Source of the DNA: an uncultured Lachnospiraceae bacterium
Lineage (GTDB): Bacteria; Bacillota; Clostridia; Lachnospirales; Lachnospiraceae
Assembly: GCA_944380605.1 (NCBI GenBank)
Contig: CALWIA010000010.1
Coordinates: 62,001 to 126,000 of the forward strand
Length of the DNA: 64,000 nt
Reading direction: 5' to 3'
The translations under genes and the position numbers were made by a program. Shown here one piece after another: positions 43,629 to 52,466 of the stretch (positions within the stretch are counted from its first letter, which is position 1; each line of letters opens with the position of its first letter). The notes under the pieces are model-generated. The model saw nothing but the letters and a program-made list of their open reading frames with translations, was not told the origin of the DNA and ran no database searches.

Positions 43629-46265
43629 TTATTTGGCGTCAAACCAGGTGTCCCCGGTGTGGGCCTCCACCTCCAGAGATACCTTCAGATCCGCCGCGTG
43701 CTTCATCTTTTCCGTCAGAATTTCCAGTACCTGATCCGTTTCTTCCTTCCAGGTCTCCACCAGCAGTTCGTCGTGCACCTGCAGCACCACCCGGGATTTC
43801 ATCTGTCTCCGGCGCAGCTCCTGGTCCACGGCGATCATGGCGATTTTCATAATATCCGCCGCCGTGCCCTGAATAGGAGAATTCATGGCCACCCGCTCCC
43901 CGAAGGACCGCTGCATGAAGTTGGCGGATTTCAGTTCCGGTATGGGCCTTCTGCGGCCGAACAGGCTGGTGACAAACCCCTGTTCCTTCCCCTCCTGCAC
44001 CTGCCGGTCCAGAAACTCCTTTACCTGGGGATAGGTGCGGAAATACTGTTCAATATAGGCCATGGCCTCCTGGCGGGTAATGCTTAAGTCTTCGCTTAAG
44101 CCGAAGGCGCTGATGCCGTAGACAATGCCGAAGTTCACCGCCTTGGCGTTGCGCCGCTGCAGCGGCGTCACCTGGCTTAAGGGGGTGTGGAATACTTCGG
44201 AGGCCGTTATGGCGTGGATGTCCTGGGCATTCCGGTAGGCTTCGATCAGCTTCCGGTCTCCGGACATATGGGCCAGGATCCGCAGCTCGATCTGGGAATA
44301 GTCGGCGTCCGCGAAGGTATATCCCTCTTCCGGAACAAATACTTTCCGGATCTCCCGCCCCAGTTCCATGCGCACCGGAATGTTCTGCAGGTTGGGCTCC
44401 GTGCTGCTGATGCGGCCGGTGGCGGTAATGGTCTGGTTGAAGGTGCCGTGAATCCGCCCGTCTTCCCGGATAAACCCGTACAGCCCTTCCGCGTAGGTGG
44501 AATTTAACTTGGTCAGCTGCCGGTAGTCCAGAATCTTCTGCACCACCGGATACTCCGGCGCCAGTTTTTCCAGCACGTCGGCGGCGGTGGAATACCCGGT
44601 CTTTGTCTTTTTCCCGTGGGGCAGCTGCATGCGGCCGAACAGCACCTCGCCCAGCTGCTTGGGGGAATTGATGTTGAAGGTCTCCCCTGCCAGCTGATAG
44701 ATCTCCTGTTCCAGGCTGCCGATCTGTTCCTTCAGGCGGTTTCCGTAGGCCTTCAGGGTCTCTTTTTCCACCCGGATGCCCGCCTGTTCCATGTGATAGA
44801 GGCTGTACACCAGCGGCATCTCCACGTCCTGGTACAGTTTCCACATATCCGTTTCTTTCAGCCGCTTTTCCAGTTCCGCCCAGGCCTTCCGGGCCGTATA
44901 GGCCATATAGCACAGGCAGACCGCCGCGGCTTCCTCTTCCTCCGCAAACCCCTGCCCCGGCGTCCGCTTCCCCAGCAGGTCCGTCTGGGAAGGCAGGGAT
45001 TCTCCCAGGTAATCTCTGGCCAGGTCGTCGTATTCATAGGTATCTTTCAGCGGATTCAGCAGATAGGCGGCAATCTGGGCGTCCGCGGCCCGGCTGCCGT
45101 AATCCGCCTGCAGAAACGGCAGTTCCTGCTTCAGTCCCAGGGTCACGGTGCGGCCGGCTTTCTCCACGATCTCCGCGGCATGGCCCGCGATCCAGGCGCC
45201 GGTGAGAAATCCGCCGGCCGGAACGCAGAACGCCTCCCTGCCGTCCAGGCACACCGCCGCGGCCTCCAGCACGTCTTCCCGGAACGCCAGCTGCAGGCCG
45301 GAACATTCCGCCTGCTTTGCCATGGCAAACACGTGCTCCGCCTGGGCCAGGTCCCGGACCATGTGAAACCCTTCTTCCACCGCCGGCTGCTCCTTCACCG
45401 CCTGGTCAAACCGGGCCAGGATGGATTTAAACTCCAGCCGTTTCATATACCCGTAGGCCTCCGGCGTATACAAACTCTTGATTTTCATAGCTTCAAAGGA
45501 ACACTCCACCGGGCAGTCCGTATGGATCCGGGCCAGATCCCGGCTCATCCACGCCAGGTCCCGGTGCTCTTCCAGGGCCTTCTTCGCCCGGGGAGGACGC
45601 ACCTCCTCCAAATGGGCGTATACATTTTCCAGGCTTCCGTAAGCGGCAATCAGGGCGGTGGCCGTCTTTTCCCCTATGGAAGGCACGCCGGGAATGTTGT
45701 CCGACGCGTCGCCCATCAGCGCCTTGACGTCGATGAATTCCTCCGGCGTCACCTGGTATTCCCGCTTCACGTCTTCGGGATAGTAGTCGTGGATTTCCGT
45801 GGTTCCCCGGCTGGTTTTGGGGATCCGGATTTTGATATGGGCGTCCGCCAGCTGCAGCAGATCCCGGTCTCCGGAGACGATGGACACCTCCGCGCCCGCC
45901 GCCGCGGCCCGTTTGCCCAAGGTACCCAGAATGTCGTCCGCTTCATAGCCCGCCAGGGTGATCACCGGGATCTCCATGGCCGCCAGCACCTCCTGCATCA
46001 GCGGCACCTGCTGGCGCAGTTCCTCCGGCATGGGCTTGCGGGTCCCCTTGTACTCCTGGTACATCGCATGGCGGAAGGTCGGCTCTTTCCGGTCAAAGGC
46101 CACCGCCAGGCCATCCGCCTGCTCTTCCTCCAGAATTTTAAACAGAATATTGAGGAACCCGTACACCGCGTTGGTGTGAAGTCCCTCAGAATTGGTCAGA
46201 TCCGGCACGCCGTAAAAGGCCCGGTTCAAAATGCTGTGTCCGTCGATCAGTACGAGTTTGTCCAT
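43629..46265 (-). CDS. polA: DNA polymerase I
   Basis: Repair and Okazaki-fragment polymerase, 878 residues. The 5' nuclease (about 1-290) has LLIDGHSIL-like LVLIDGHSILNRAFYG and DASDNIPGVPSIGEKTA. The middle domain (about 300-470) lacks the DxE, NxxxD and YxxxD motifs, so proofreading is probably absent, as in Bacillus. The polymerase has DADYSQIELRILAHMSG near 650 (motif A), RRNAKAVNFGIVYG near 708 (motif B) and VLQVHDELLVE near 836 (motif C). Confidence 0.98.
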   Translation of the reverse strand: MDKLVLIDGHSILNRAFYGVPDLTNSEGLHTNAVYGFLNILFKILEEEQADGLAVAFDRKEPTFRHAMYQEYKGTRKPMPEELRQQVPLMQEVLAAMEIPVITLAGYEADDILGTLGKRAAAAGAEVSIVSGDRDLLQLADAHIKIRIPKTSRGTTEIHDYYPEDVKREYQVTPEEFIDVKALMGDASDNIPGVPSIGEKTATALIAAYGSLENVYAHLEEVRPPRAKKALEEHRDLAWMSRDLARIHTDCPVECSFEAMKIKSLYTPEAYGYMKRLEFKSILARFDQAVKEQPAVEEGFHMVRDLAQAEHVFAMAKQAECSGLQLAFREDVLEAAAVCLDGREAFCVPAGGFLTGAWIAGHAAEIVEKAGRTVTLGLKQELPFLQADYGSRAADAQIAAYLLNPLKDTYEYDDLARDYLGESLPSQTDLLGKRTPGQGFAEEEEAAAVCLCYMAYTARKAWAELEKRLKETDMWKLYQDVEMPLVYSLYHMEQAGIRVEKETLKAYGNRLKEQIGSLEQEIYQLAGETFNINSPKQLGEVLFGRMQLPHGKKTKTGYSTAADVLEKLAPEYPVVQKILDYRQLTKLNSTYAEGLYGFIREDGRIHGTFNQTITATGRISSTEPNLQNIPVRMELGREIRKVFVPEEGYTFADADYSQIELRILAHMSGDRKLIEAYRNAQDIHAITASEVFHTPLSQVTPLQRRNAKAVNFGIVYGISAFGLSEDLSITRQEAMAYIEQYFRTYPQVKEFLDRQVQEGKEQGFVTSLFGRRRPIPELKSANFMQRSFGERVAMNSPIQGTAADIMKIAMIAVDQELRRRQMKSRVVLQVHDELLVETWKEETDQVLEILTEKMKHAADLKVSLEVEAHTGDTWFDAK

Positions 46266-46280
46266 AATCCCTCCGCCGTT

Positions 46281-46634
46281 CTAAAAAATCCCGTTCTGCC
46301 ACCAGAGCCTGGCCTGCAGCATCAGCATCACCGCGATGCAGAGCACCGCCAGGGTGTCGGCGGCGTAGCGGGCGATGGTCAGCATCCGGACCTGATAGAT
46401 CTGCTGCCGGGAAGCCTGGATATCCGCTTCCATGTCGCCCTTGATGTTGTAGTGGCCTGTATCGGAATCCAGCTGCCGGATTCCGGCTTCCACTGTGTAG
46501 TAGATTTCCAGCTCCTCCCGGCATTCTTCGCAGCCGTCGATATGGTCCAGAAACGCTTCCATGGTCTCCTCGTCCAGCTGGTGCCGGATATAGGGAATCA
46601 CCAGCCGCTGCGCCTCTTTGCAGGTCATCTGCAT
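46281..46634 (-). CDS. Zinc-finger anti-sigma-like membrane protein
   Basis: A 117-residue protein with an N-terminal ZAS-type zinc motif: Cys5 and HIDGCEEC near 28-35 (HxxxCxxC), then one hydrophobic segment near 90-108. This layout is that of anti-sigma factors of the zf-HC2 group, but no sigma gene is adjacent, and it stands alone upstream of polA. Frame extends further upstream, but the ATG at 46632-46634 has AAAGG five bases ahead and starts MQMTCKEAQRL. It has its own consensus promoter and may be cotranscribed with polA. Confidence 0.75.
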   Translation of the reverse strand: MQMTCKEAQRLVIPYIRHQLDEETMEAFLDHIDGCEECREELEIYYTVEAGIRQLDSDTGHYNIKGDMEADIQASRQQIYQVRMLTIARYAADTLAVLCIAVMLMLQARLWWQNGIF

Positions 46635-46655
46635 CACCGCCTTTCTTTCTTCTCT

Positions 46656-46684
46656 ATCATACAATACCGGCCCCTGGTTTTCAA
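46656..46684 (-). promoter_or_regulatory. SigA promoter of the zinc-finger gene
   Basis: TTGAAA (46679-46684), 17 bases, TATGAT (46656-46661) on the minus strand; predicted start about 15 bases before the ATG. Confidence 0.8.
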
Positions 46685-46693
46685 CGAAAACAC

Positions 46694-46722
46694 TTGCCAA
46701 ACCCAAGAACATATGCTAGAAT
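46694..46722 (+). promoter_or_regulatory. SigA promoter of tRNA-Leu
   Basis: TTGCCA (46694-46699), 17 bases, TAGAAT (46717-46722). The -35 box is ten bases from the -35 of the divergent zinc-finger gene. Confidence 0.75.
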
Positions 46723-46741
46723 AACACCGTTGCAGGACTCA

Positions 46742-46824
46742 GCCGGCCTGTCGGAATGGCAGACGAGGTGGACTCAAAATCCATTGGCAGCGATGTCGTG
46801 CGGGTTCAAGTCCCGCGGCCGGCA
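46742..46824 (+). tRNA. tRNA-Leu (anticodon CAA)
   Basis: 83 bases with acceptor stem GCCGGCC/GGCCGGC, anticodon loop CTCAAAA, a long variable arm typical of type II tRNAs and T-loop GGTTCAAGTCC. Discriminator A; the CCA end is not encoded. Reads UUG codons. Confidence 0.97.
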
Positions 46825-46842
46825 CTCCTTGGCAGGGGCAAA

Positions 46843-46878
46843 GGAAGCTTGTTTCTTTCAGAAACATGCTTCCTTTTT
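46843..46878 (+). terminator. Terminator after tRNA-Leu
   Basis: GGAAGC-T-TGTTTC pairs with GAAACA-T-GCTTCC around a 5-base loop with one T:T mismatch, followed by TTTTT. Confidence 0.8.
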
Positions 46879-46899
46879 CTTTGCCGGAAACGGCGTTTC

Positions 46900-48045
46900 C
46901 TATTCCTCTTTTTGGGCCAGCCTCTTTACCGCGATGGAAAACAGCAGCATGCCCGCGCAGGGAACCGCGTTGGAGGCCATGCCCGCCGTCAGGCCCAGAT
47001 GTTCGGCGATGATGCCGATCAGCCAGGGCATCACAATGGCGCCGGCACTGGCCGCAGGCAGCATGACGCCCATGGTGGTTACGTTGGTCATCCGTCCGGC
47101 GCAGGCCACCGCCGTGGGATTCATGCCGGCCATGGCGAAGGCAAAGGCAAACAGCAGCACAATGGCCATGGTCTGGGTTCCCGCCGTCATCAGCAGGGCG
47201 TAGAACAGAATGCAGCCAAGGCTCATTTTGATCATGGCTCCGTAAACGTCTTTTAACGGCAGCACAAAGGCGATCAGCATGCGGGCGATCAGCGTGGCGC
47301 CCCACATCACCGTCACCGTATAAGTGCTTAACGTCCCGGAGATGATGCCGCTGTCCTTAAAGTAGGTGACCATCCATCCGGTGACGCTGGTCTCCGCCGC
47401 GTTCTGGCAGAAAATCAGCCCGGTCAGCAGCCAGAACTTCCGGTTTTTCAAAAAGCTCCAGTCAGTCTTCTGCTTCTCCTTCCCGCCCCCTTCTTCCATG
47501 GGCACCGCAAGAAACAAAAGCCACAGCCCCGCTCCGCAGGCCGCCAGCAGATACATGGGCACCCACTGCCCGGCTCCCAGCGCCGCGGCTATGAGAAACG
47601 GGCACAGCAAAGCGCCAAGCGCGTAGCAGCCATGCATGATATTCATGCCCCGGGTGCGGTTTTTCGAATGGTTTCCCACCAGTATGGTGCACATGTTGAT
47701 GGTCGTTCCCTTGGCCACGCCCACCAGGAAAAAGGCCGCCGCCAGCACCGCCAGGGCTCCGGTGACGCCCATCAGCAGATATCCCACGCAGTATCCGGCC
47801 GTCAGGATCCCCGCCGTCTTTTTCATGCCGATTTTTCCCGGAAATACGCCGGCGGCGAAGCCGGAGATCAGGTTGCCGATGCTCATCAGCGACAGCAGCG
47901 TGCCGGTCATTCCATAGGCAAATCCGTAGGCCTCCTGCAGAATCGTCACCACCACCCCGGTGCTGATGGCGCAGATGCCGCTGATCAGGAAGATCAGAAA
48001 TCCTGTGTTCCGCTGCAGATTCGCTCTGTTGTCTGACGTTTCCAT
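46900..48045 (-). CDS. MFS transporter
   Basis: A 381-residue major-facilitator protein with about twelve hydrophobic segments. The N-half loop reads GFAAGVFPGKIGMKKTAGI near 58, in the place of the family motif between helices 2 and 3. A charged central loop (EEGGGKEKQKTDW) lies near 190. Substrate is not predictable. It ends close to the tRNA-Leu terminator, and its start region diverges from the lipoprotein gene. Confidence 0.88.
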   Translation of the reverse strand: METSDNRANLQRNTGFLIFLISGICAISTGVVVTILQEAYGFAYGMTGTLLSLMSIGNLISGFAAGVFPGKIGMKKTAGILTAGYCVGYLLMGVTGALAVLAAAFFLVGVAKGTTINMCTILVGNHSKNRTRGMNIMHGCYALGALLCPFLIAAALGAGQWVPMYLLAACGAGLWLLFLAVPMEEGGGKEKQKTDWSFLKNRKFWLLTGLIFCQNAAETSVTGWMVTYFKDSGIISGTLSTYTVTVMWGATLIARMLIAFVLPLKDVYGAMIKMSLGCILFYALLMTAGTQTMAIVLLFAFAFAMAGMNPTAVACAGRMTNVTTMGVMLPAASAGAIVMPWLIGIIAEHLGLTAGMASNAVPCAGMLLFSIAVKRLAQKEE

Positions 48046-48084
48046 GTTGCTTGTTCCTCCCGTGTTCTTTCGAATATCTTAAGC

Positions 48085-48134
48085 ATTATATAATAATATT
48101 CTCTATTTTAAAAGCCTTTTTCTTCGTGTATAAT
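48085..48134. promoter_or_regulatory. Overlapping divergent promoters, MFS and lipoprotein
   Basis: TATAAT lies at 48085-48090 on the minus strand and at 48129-48134 on the plus strand. Each has TTTTAA 17 bases upstream, and these two weak -35 boxes overlap at 48106-48113. Confidence 0.45.
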
Positions 48135-48164
48135 AAAAGAAACATGCTGCAAAGGAGAATGCCT

Positions 48165-49001
48165 ATGAAACGTACCATCCCGATTCTGCTTTTGGCTGCG
48201 GCTTCCGTCTGCGTCCTGTACGGCTGCAAAGGCAAGGGAGACGACAAACTGGACGTCAGTTCCATTCACACCACTGCCGCGGAGTCGCTCCGGGAGACCA
48301 TGGCCCCCCAGACCACGGCAAAAGAGACCACCGCTGCCGAGACCGAACCGGCATCTTCCGAAGAATCCGAAAGCGGGCAGGCCGCTTCGGTTTCCTATGA
48401 AGTTCTGACCTGGCATCCCCAGGGGCAGAACGGCGTCTCGGTGCAGTATCCCCGGATCTCCGGTCTGGGCGACGATTCCAGAGAAGAACAGATCAACACG
48501 CTGCTGGAGGAAAACGCCCTGGCCCTTTTCCATTCCATGGAAGAGGCTCCCGCGTCCATGGAGATCAACTGCCGGGTGGATTCCCTGGACCGCAGCCGGC
48601 TGACCGCGGTCTACGACGGCTCCTATACCGGCAAAGACGCCGCTCACCCGGTTCGGGTCTTCTACACCAACACCGTGGACCTGGATGAAATCCGCTCCCT
48701 GGGATTCAACGACTATTCCGACGCCTACACCATGGCCGGATACGTGATGTCGGAAGACGTGGAATTTTTCGGCGCCGACCCGCTGCTGACGGAAGAACTG
48801 CTGAAATACCGGGCGGACCAGAGCCTGGAGTATTTCACCGCCCTGTTCAATCAGGCGGACTTCCCTCTGGATCCCGACGGGGACGCCGCGTTTCCGGAGT
48901 CTTTCAGCTACACCGGCGGCAGCATGCTGTATTTTTCGATTCCGGTGCCTCACGCCCTGGGCGACTACGCCCTGATCCAGTTCCCTCTGGACGGCAAATA
49001 A
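48165..49001 (+). CDS. Lipoprotein of unknown function
   Basis: A 278-residue exported lipoprotein. The signal peptide MKRTIPILLLAAASVCVLYGC ends in a lipobox, with Cys21 as the likely lipidated residue. A Thr/Ser/Glu-rich linker follows (about 32-75), and a folded domain of about 200 residues begins at SVSYEVLTWHP. Its general pattern recalls the DUF3298/DUF4163 proteins (PdaC, RsiV), but I am not sure. The ATG at 48165 has GGAG seven bases upstream; one at 48159 is too near. It precedes upp by 42 bases. Confidence 0.75.
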   Translation: MKRTIPILLLAAASVCVLYGCKGKGDDKLDVSSIHTTAAESLRETMAPQTTAKETTAAETEPASSEESESGQAASVSYEVLTWHPQGQNGVSVQYPRISGLGDDSREEQINTLLEENALALFHSMEEAPASMEINCRVDSLDRSRLTAVYDGSYTGKDAAHPVRVFYTNTVDLDEIRSLGFNDYSDAYTMAGYVMSEDVEFFGADPLLTEELLKYRADQSLEYFTALFNQADFPLDPDGDAAFPESFSYTGGSMLYFSIPVPHALGDYALIQFPLDGK

Positions 49002-49043
49002 ACCGTCTTTTACTGCACACAAACCAAAGAAAGGACCTTTCTC

Positions 49044-49673
49044 ATGGAAAACGTACACATTATCGACCACCCGCTGATCCAGCACAAAATCTCCATGCTC
49101 CGGGACAAGCACACCGGCACCGCCGAATTCCGGGCCCTCATCGAGGAAATCGCCATGCTGATGGCCTATGAGGCCCTGCGGGACCTGCCGTTAGAAGAAA
49201 TCGAGGTGGAAACCCCCATCGAAACCTGCATGACGCCGGTGATTGCCGGCAAGAAGCTGGCGGTGGTGCCCATCCTCAGGGCCGGCCTGGGTATGGTAAA
49301 CGGCATCCTGGCCCTGGTGCCCACGGCCAAAGTGGGACACATCGGCCTGTACCGGGATGAAACCACCCACGAACCCCACGAATATTACTGCAAGCTTCCA
49401 AGCCCCATTGAGCAGCGGACCATCGTCGTCACCGATCCCATGCTGGCCACCGGCGGCTCCGCGGAAGCGGCCGTGGACTTTATCAAACAGCACGGCGGAA
49501 AGAATATCAAGTTCATGTGCATCATCGCGGCCCCCGAGGGACTGGCCCGTCTGCAGAAGGCCCATCCGGACGTGCAGATCTATGTGGGCCACCTGGACCG
49601 CTGCTTAAACTCCGACGCCTATATCTGCCCTGGTCTGGGCGACGCCGGCGACCGGATTTTCGGCACAAAATAG
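49044..49673 (+). CDS. upp: Uracil phosphoribosyltransferase
   Basis: Salvages uracil to UMP using PRPP. The 209-residue protein has [19 protein letters not shown] near 75, the PRPP-binding loop [19 protein letters not shown] near 131-149 and the C-terminal [14 protein letters not shown]. Length is exact for the family. AAAGGA lies upstream of the ATG. A strong bidirectional terminator follows at 49687-49737. Confidence 0.98.
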   Translation: MENVHIIDHPLIQHKISMLRDKHTGTAEFRALIEEIAMLMAYEALRDLPLEEIEVETPIETCMTPVIAGKKLAVVPILRAGLGMVNGILALVPTAKVGHIGLYRDETTHEPHEYYCKLPSPIEQRTIVVTDPMLATGGSAEAAVDFIKQHGGKNIKFMCIIAAPEGLARLQKAHPDVQIYVGHLDRCLNSDAYICPGLGDAGDRIFGTK

Positions 49674-49686
49674 AGCTGCAAAATGC

Positions 49687-49737
49687 AAAAAAGCTGTGGA
49701 AGCAGACGTCTTAGACGCCGGCCTTCACAGCTTTTTT
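49687..49737. terminator. Bidirectional terminator between upp and the beta-helix gene
   Basis: AAAAAAGCTGTG and CACAGCTTTTTT form a 12-bp outer stem, with inner GACGTC/GACGCC pairing. T-runs on both strands serve both convergent genes. Confidence 0.9.
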
Positions 49738-49745
49738 CTGCCGTT

Positions 49746-50423
49746 TTACCGCTCTTCTTTCTTTACGATTTCGCCTTCCCGCTTATAAATAGAATCCGCG
49801 TCTACGCAGCCCCGCACGCTGGACAGGGGGTAGATATTGCTGCGGGGACCCACCACGCTTCCGGGATTCAGTACGGTTCCGCATCCCACTTCCACAAAAT
49901 CTCCCAGCATGGCGCCGAATTTCTTCAGGCCGGTCTCGATGTCGCCATCGGCTCCGTGGACCTTCACCAGCTGCTTGTCCGACTTTACATTGGAGGTAAT
50001 GGAACCGGCTCCCATATGGGCCTTGTATCCCAGAATGGAATCCCCCACGTAGTTGTAGTGGGGCACCTGCACGCCGTCAAACAGGATCACGTTTTTCAGT
50101 TCCGTGGAGTTGCCGACCACCGCGCCGGCGCCCACCAGCACGCTGCCCCTCAGATACGCGCCGGTACGGATCTCCGCGCCCTCGCAGATAATGGTGGGGC
50201 CGCCCAGGCAGGCCGTAGGCGGAATCTTTACGGAATTGTGGATCCAGATGTTCTTGCCTACGCATTTGTACTGGTCCTTCGGCAGGTTTTCACCCAGGGT
50301 CTCGATGATTTCCCGGATATGGGGAAGCACCTCCCACGGATACTCATAGGCTTCCAGCATCGCTCCCGCCATGGTTTTGCTGGTGTCGAACAGCTTTTTT
50401 ATGGTCATTTCTGCCTTTTTCAT
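49746..50423 (-). CDS. Left-handed beta-helix protein, GlmU C-terminal-like
   Basis: A 225-residue protein dominated by hexapeptide repeats (from about 55 to 200) that form a left-handed beta-helix, as in GlmU and LpxA acyltransferases. Residues VGNSTELKNVILFDGVQVPHYNYVGDSILG resemble the GlmU acetyl-CoA-binding helix. There is no pyrophosphorylase domain, so it probably acetylates or simply binds a nucleotide sugar; the substrate is unknown. AGAGGAGA precedes the ATG. Its first 80 bases overlap the end of topB. Confidence 0.82.
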   Translation of the reverse strand: MKKAEMTIKKLFDTSKTMAGAMLEAYEYPWEVLPHIREIIETLGENLPKDQYKCVGKNIWIHNSVKIPPTACLGGPTIICEGAEIRTGAYLRGSVLVGAGAVVGNSTELKNVILFDGVQVPHYNYVGDSILGYKAHMGAGSITSNVKSDKQLVKVHGADGDIETGLKKFGAMLGDFVEVGCGTVLNPGSVVGPRSNIYPLSSVRGCVDADSIYKREGEIVKKEER

Positions 50424-52464
50424 GTCGTCTGTCTCCTCTGCTCATAGATGATTGGGAATAATAAACCGCGGCGGCGTCAAAACAGTCCCGCAGTGCGTAT
50501 TGGTTCTGCAGGTTTAAGACCTGATAAGTCCTTCCCGCCACAAAATGTTCCAGTTTGGTCATATATTCTTCGGAAGTGATGCTTCCTTCCGCCACATAAG
50601 ACAGGCCCTTTTCCCAGCTGGCCGTCAGTTCCGGATTCAGCAGCTGGCGGATGGAGGCGTTGACCACCTCGTACACCAGCTCGCCCAGCAGCGTCGGTGT
50701 GATCACCTGGGTCTTCTTATTCAGCGCCAGGTACTGGATGTGCACCAGTTTCTTTAAGATCTCCGCCCGGGTCGCGCTGGTTCCGATGCCGCTGCCCTTG
50801 ATCTGGGCCCGCAGTTCTTCGTCTTCAATCAGCTGGCCGGCATTTTCCATGGCCAGTATCATGGAACCGGAGGTATAGCGCTTAGGCGGCGAAGTCTCTC
50901 CCTCTTTTATGGAAAAGCCCCGGACCGCCAGTTTCTGTCCTTTGCGGAGGGATGCCAGCATCTGCAGAAACTCCGGGCTGTCCGCGTCGGTTCTGTCGGA
51001 TTCTCCTTCTCCATCCCCGTCCTTTTTCCGGTTCTGGGGCGGCAGCACCCGCAAATAGCCGGGATCGGTCAGCACCTTGAACGTGGAGAAAAAGTGCTCT
51101 CCCATCCGTACCATCTCCAGACTGGTCTTCTGGTATACCGCCGGCGGAAGAAAAATAGCAAGAAACCGCCGGGCAATGACCTCGTAGACCTTCGCCGACA
51201 GCGGCGGCAGGCTCTTTAGGGCAGCCAGTCCCTGTCCCGTAGGCACCAGCGCGTAGTGGTCCGTAATCTGTTTGTCGTTGACATAGCGGCTTTTCCGGAT
51301 GGTTTCGCAGGCGCCGGATTCCAGCACCTCTCCGGCCAGGCCGGAAAGAGGCGCAAACGATTTCAGTCCCGCCACGTTCCGGCGAATTTCCTTGGCAGCC
51401 GCCGTGGACAGCACCCGGGCGTCGGTCCGGGGGTAGGTCACCAGCTTGCGCTCATACAGTTCCTGCACCACCCGCAGCGTCTCGTCCGGGCTGATTTTAA
51501 ACATCCGGGAGCAGTCGTTCTGCAGTTCCGCCAGGTTGTACAGAAGCGGCGGGTTCTTCAGTTCCTTTTTCCGCTCCGCCGACAGCACTTCCATGGTCAG
51601 AGGCGGCTGGGAAGACAGATACGCCGTCAGTTCTTCCGCGGTCTTTCTCTCTTTCAGTCCGTTGTCCTTGTACAGAAACGGCGTCTCAAAATAGCGGGAC
51701 CCTTTTACGGCCCGCCATTCCGCTTCAAACGTCAGATCCGTCCGGGGTTCCGGCCCGGCCACGTCGGCAGTGACCCGGTAAAACGGGGTCTTTACGAAAT
51801 TGCGGATCTCCCGCTCCCGCCGCACCGTCATGCCCAGCACGCAGGTCATCACCCGGCCCACGGACAGCACCGTCCGCTTTCCGCTTTTTAAATAGCCGGA
51901 AACCGTCTCTCCGTACTTCAGCGTCAGAAGCCGGGAAAAATTGATGCCCATCAGATAGTCTTCCTTGGCCCGCAGATAAGCGGAAGCCGACAGATTGTCG
52001 TATTCGCTCCAATCTCTGGCCTCCCGGATTCCCCGCAGGATCTCTTCCTCCGTCTGGGAGTCGATCCAGACCCGGCGGCGGGTCTTGCCGCGGACGCCGG
52101 CCATCTGGTCCACCAGCCGGTAAATATACTCCCCTTCTCTTCCGGAGTCGGTGCAGATATAAATGGTATCCACATCCGCCCGGTTTAAGAGGCCGCTGAC
52201 AATCTGGAACTGCCGGGATACGGCCTCGATCACCTGGTATTTAAATTCTTTCGGAAGAAACGGCAGCGTCTGCAGGCTCCAGCGGCGGTATTTGGGGTCG
52301 TAGGCCTCCGGATAGCTCATGGTCACCAGATGGCCGACGCACCAGGTGACCACCGCGTCCTCCGCCTCCAGATACCCGTCCTTTCTGCGCCAGTCCTTTT
52401 TCAGAGCGGCGGCAAACTGCTGGGCCACGCTGGGCTTTTCCGCGATATACAGGGATTTTGTCAT
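50344..52464 (-). CDS. topB: DNA topoisomerase III-like type IA enzyme
   Basis: A 706-residue type IA topoisomerase, relaxing and decatenating DNA through a 5' phosphotyrosine. It begins SLYIAEKPSVAQQFA, has TDSGREGEYIYRLV (TOPRIM acidic motif) near 107-120, and the catalytic Tyr in VTYPRTDARVLS near 340. Unlike TopA there are no C-terminal zinc ribbons. The last 26 or so codons run out of frame across the start of the downstream gene, an 80-base overlap with low-complexity basic residues. The start directly follows the galM stop, and no clear ribosome-binding site is seen, so coupling is likely. Confidence 0.9.
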   Translation of the reverse strand: MTKSLYIAEKPSVAQQFAAALKKDWRRKDGYLEAEDAVVTWCVGHLVTMSYPEAYDPKYRRWSLQTLPFLPKEFKYQVIEAVSRQFQIVSGLLNRADVDTIYICTDSGREGEYIYRLVDQMAGVRGKTRRRVWIDSQTEEEILRGIREARDWSEYDNLSASAYLRAKEDYLMGINFSRLLTLKYGETVSGYLKSGKRTVLSVGRVMTCVLGMTVRREREIRNFVKTPFYRVTADVAGPEPRTDLTFEAEWRAVKGSRYFETPFLYKDNGLKERKTAEELTAYLSSQPPLTMEVLSAERKKELKNPPLLYNLAELQNDCSRMFKISPDETLRVVQELYERKLVTYPRTDARVLSTAAAKEIRRNVAGLKSFAPLSGLAGEVLESGACETIRKSRYVNDKQITDHYALVPTGQGLAALKSLPPLSAKVYEVIARRFLAIFLPPAVYQKTSLEMVRMGEHFFSTFKVLTDPGYLRVLPPQNRKKDGDGEGESDRTDADSPEFLQMLASLRKGQKLAVRGFSIKEGETSPPKRYTSGSMILAMENAGQLIEDEELRAQIKGSGIGTSATRAEILKKLVHIQYLALNKKTQVITPTLLGELVYEVVNASIRQLLNPELTASWEKGLSYVAEGSITSEEYMTKLEHFVAGRTYQVLNLQNQYALRDCFDAAAVYYSQSSMSRGDRRHEKGRNDHKKAVRHQQNHGGSDAGSL

Positions 52465-52466
52465 GC

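Noticed and set aside
44616-46724. 702-residue frame opposite polA
   Set aside because: It is a shadow of the polA coding strand in GC-rich DNA, with His/Arg/Pro-rich content and no recognised domain.
46694-47203. Frame across tRNA-Leu
   Set aside because: It runs through the tRNA and its terminator and overlaps the MFS gene in antisense.
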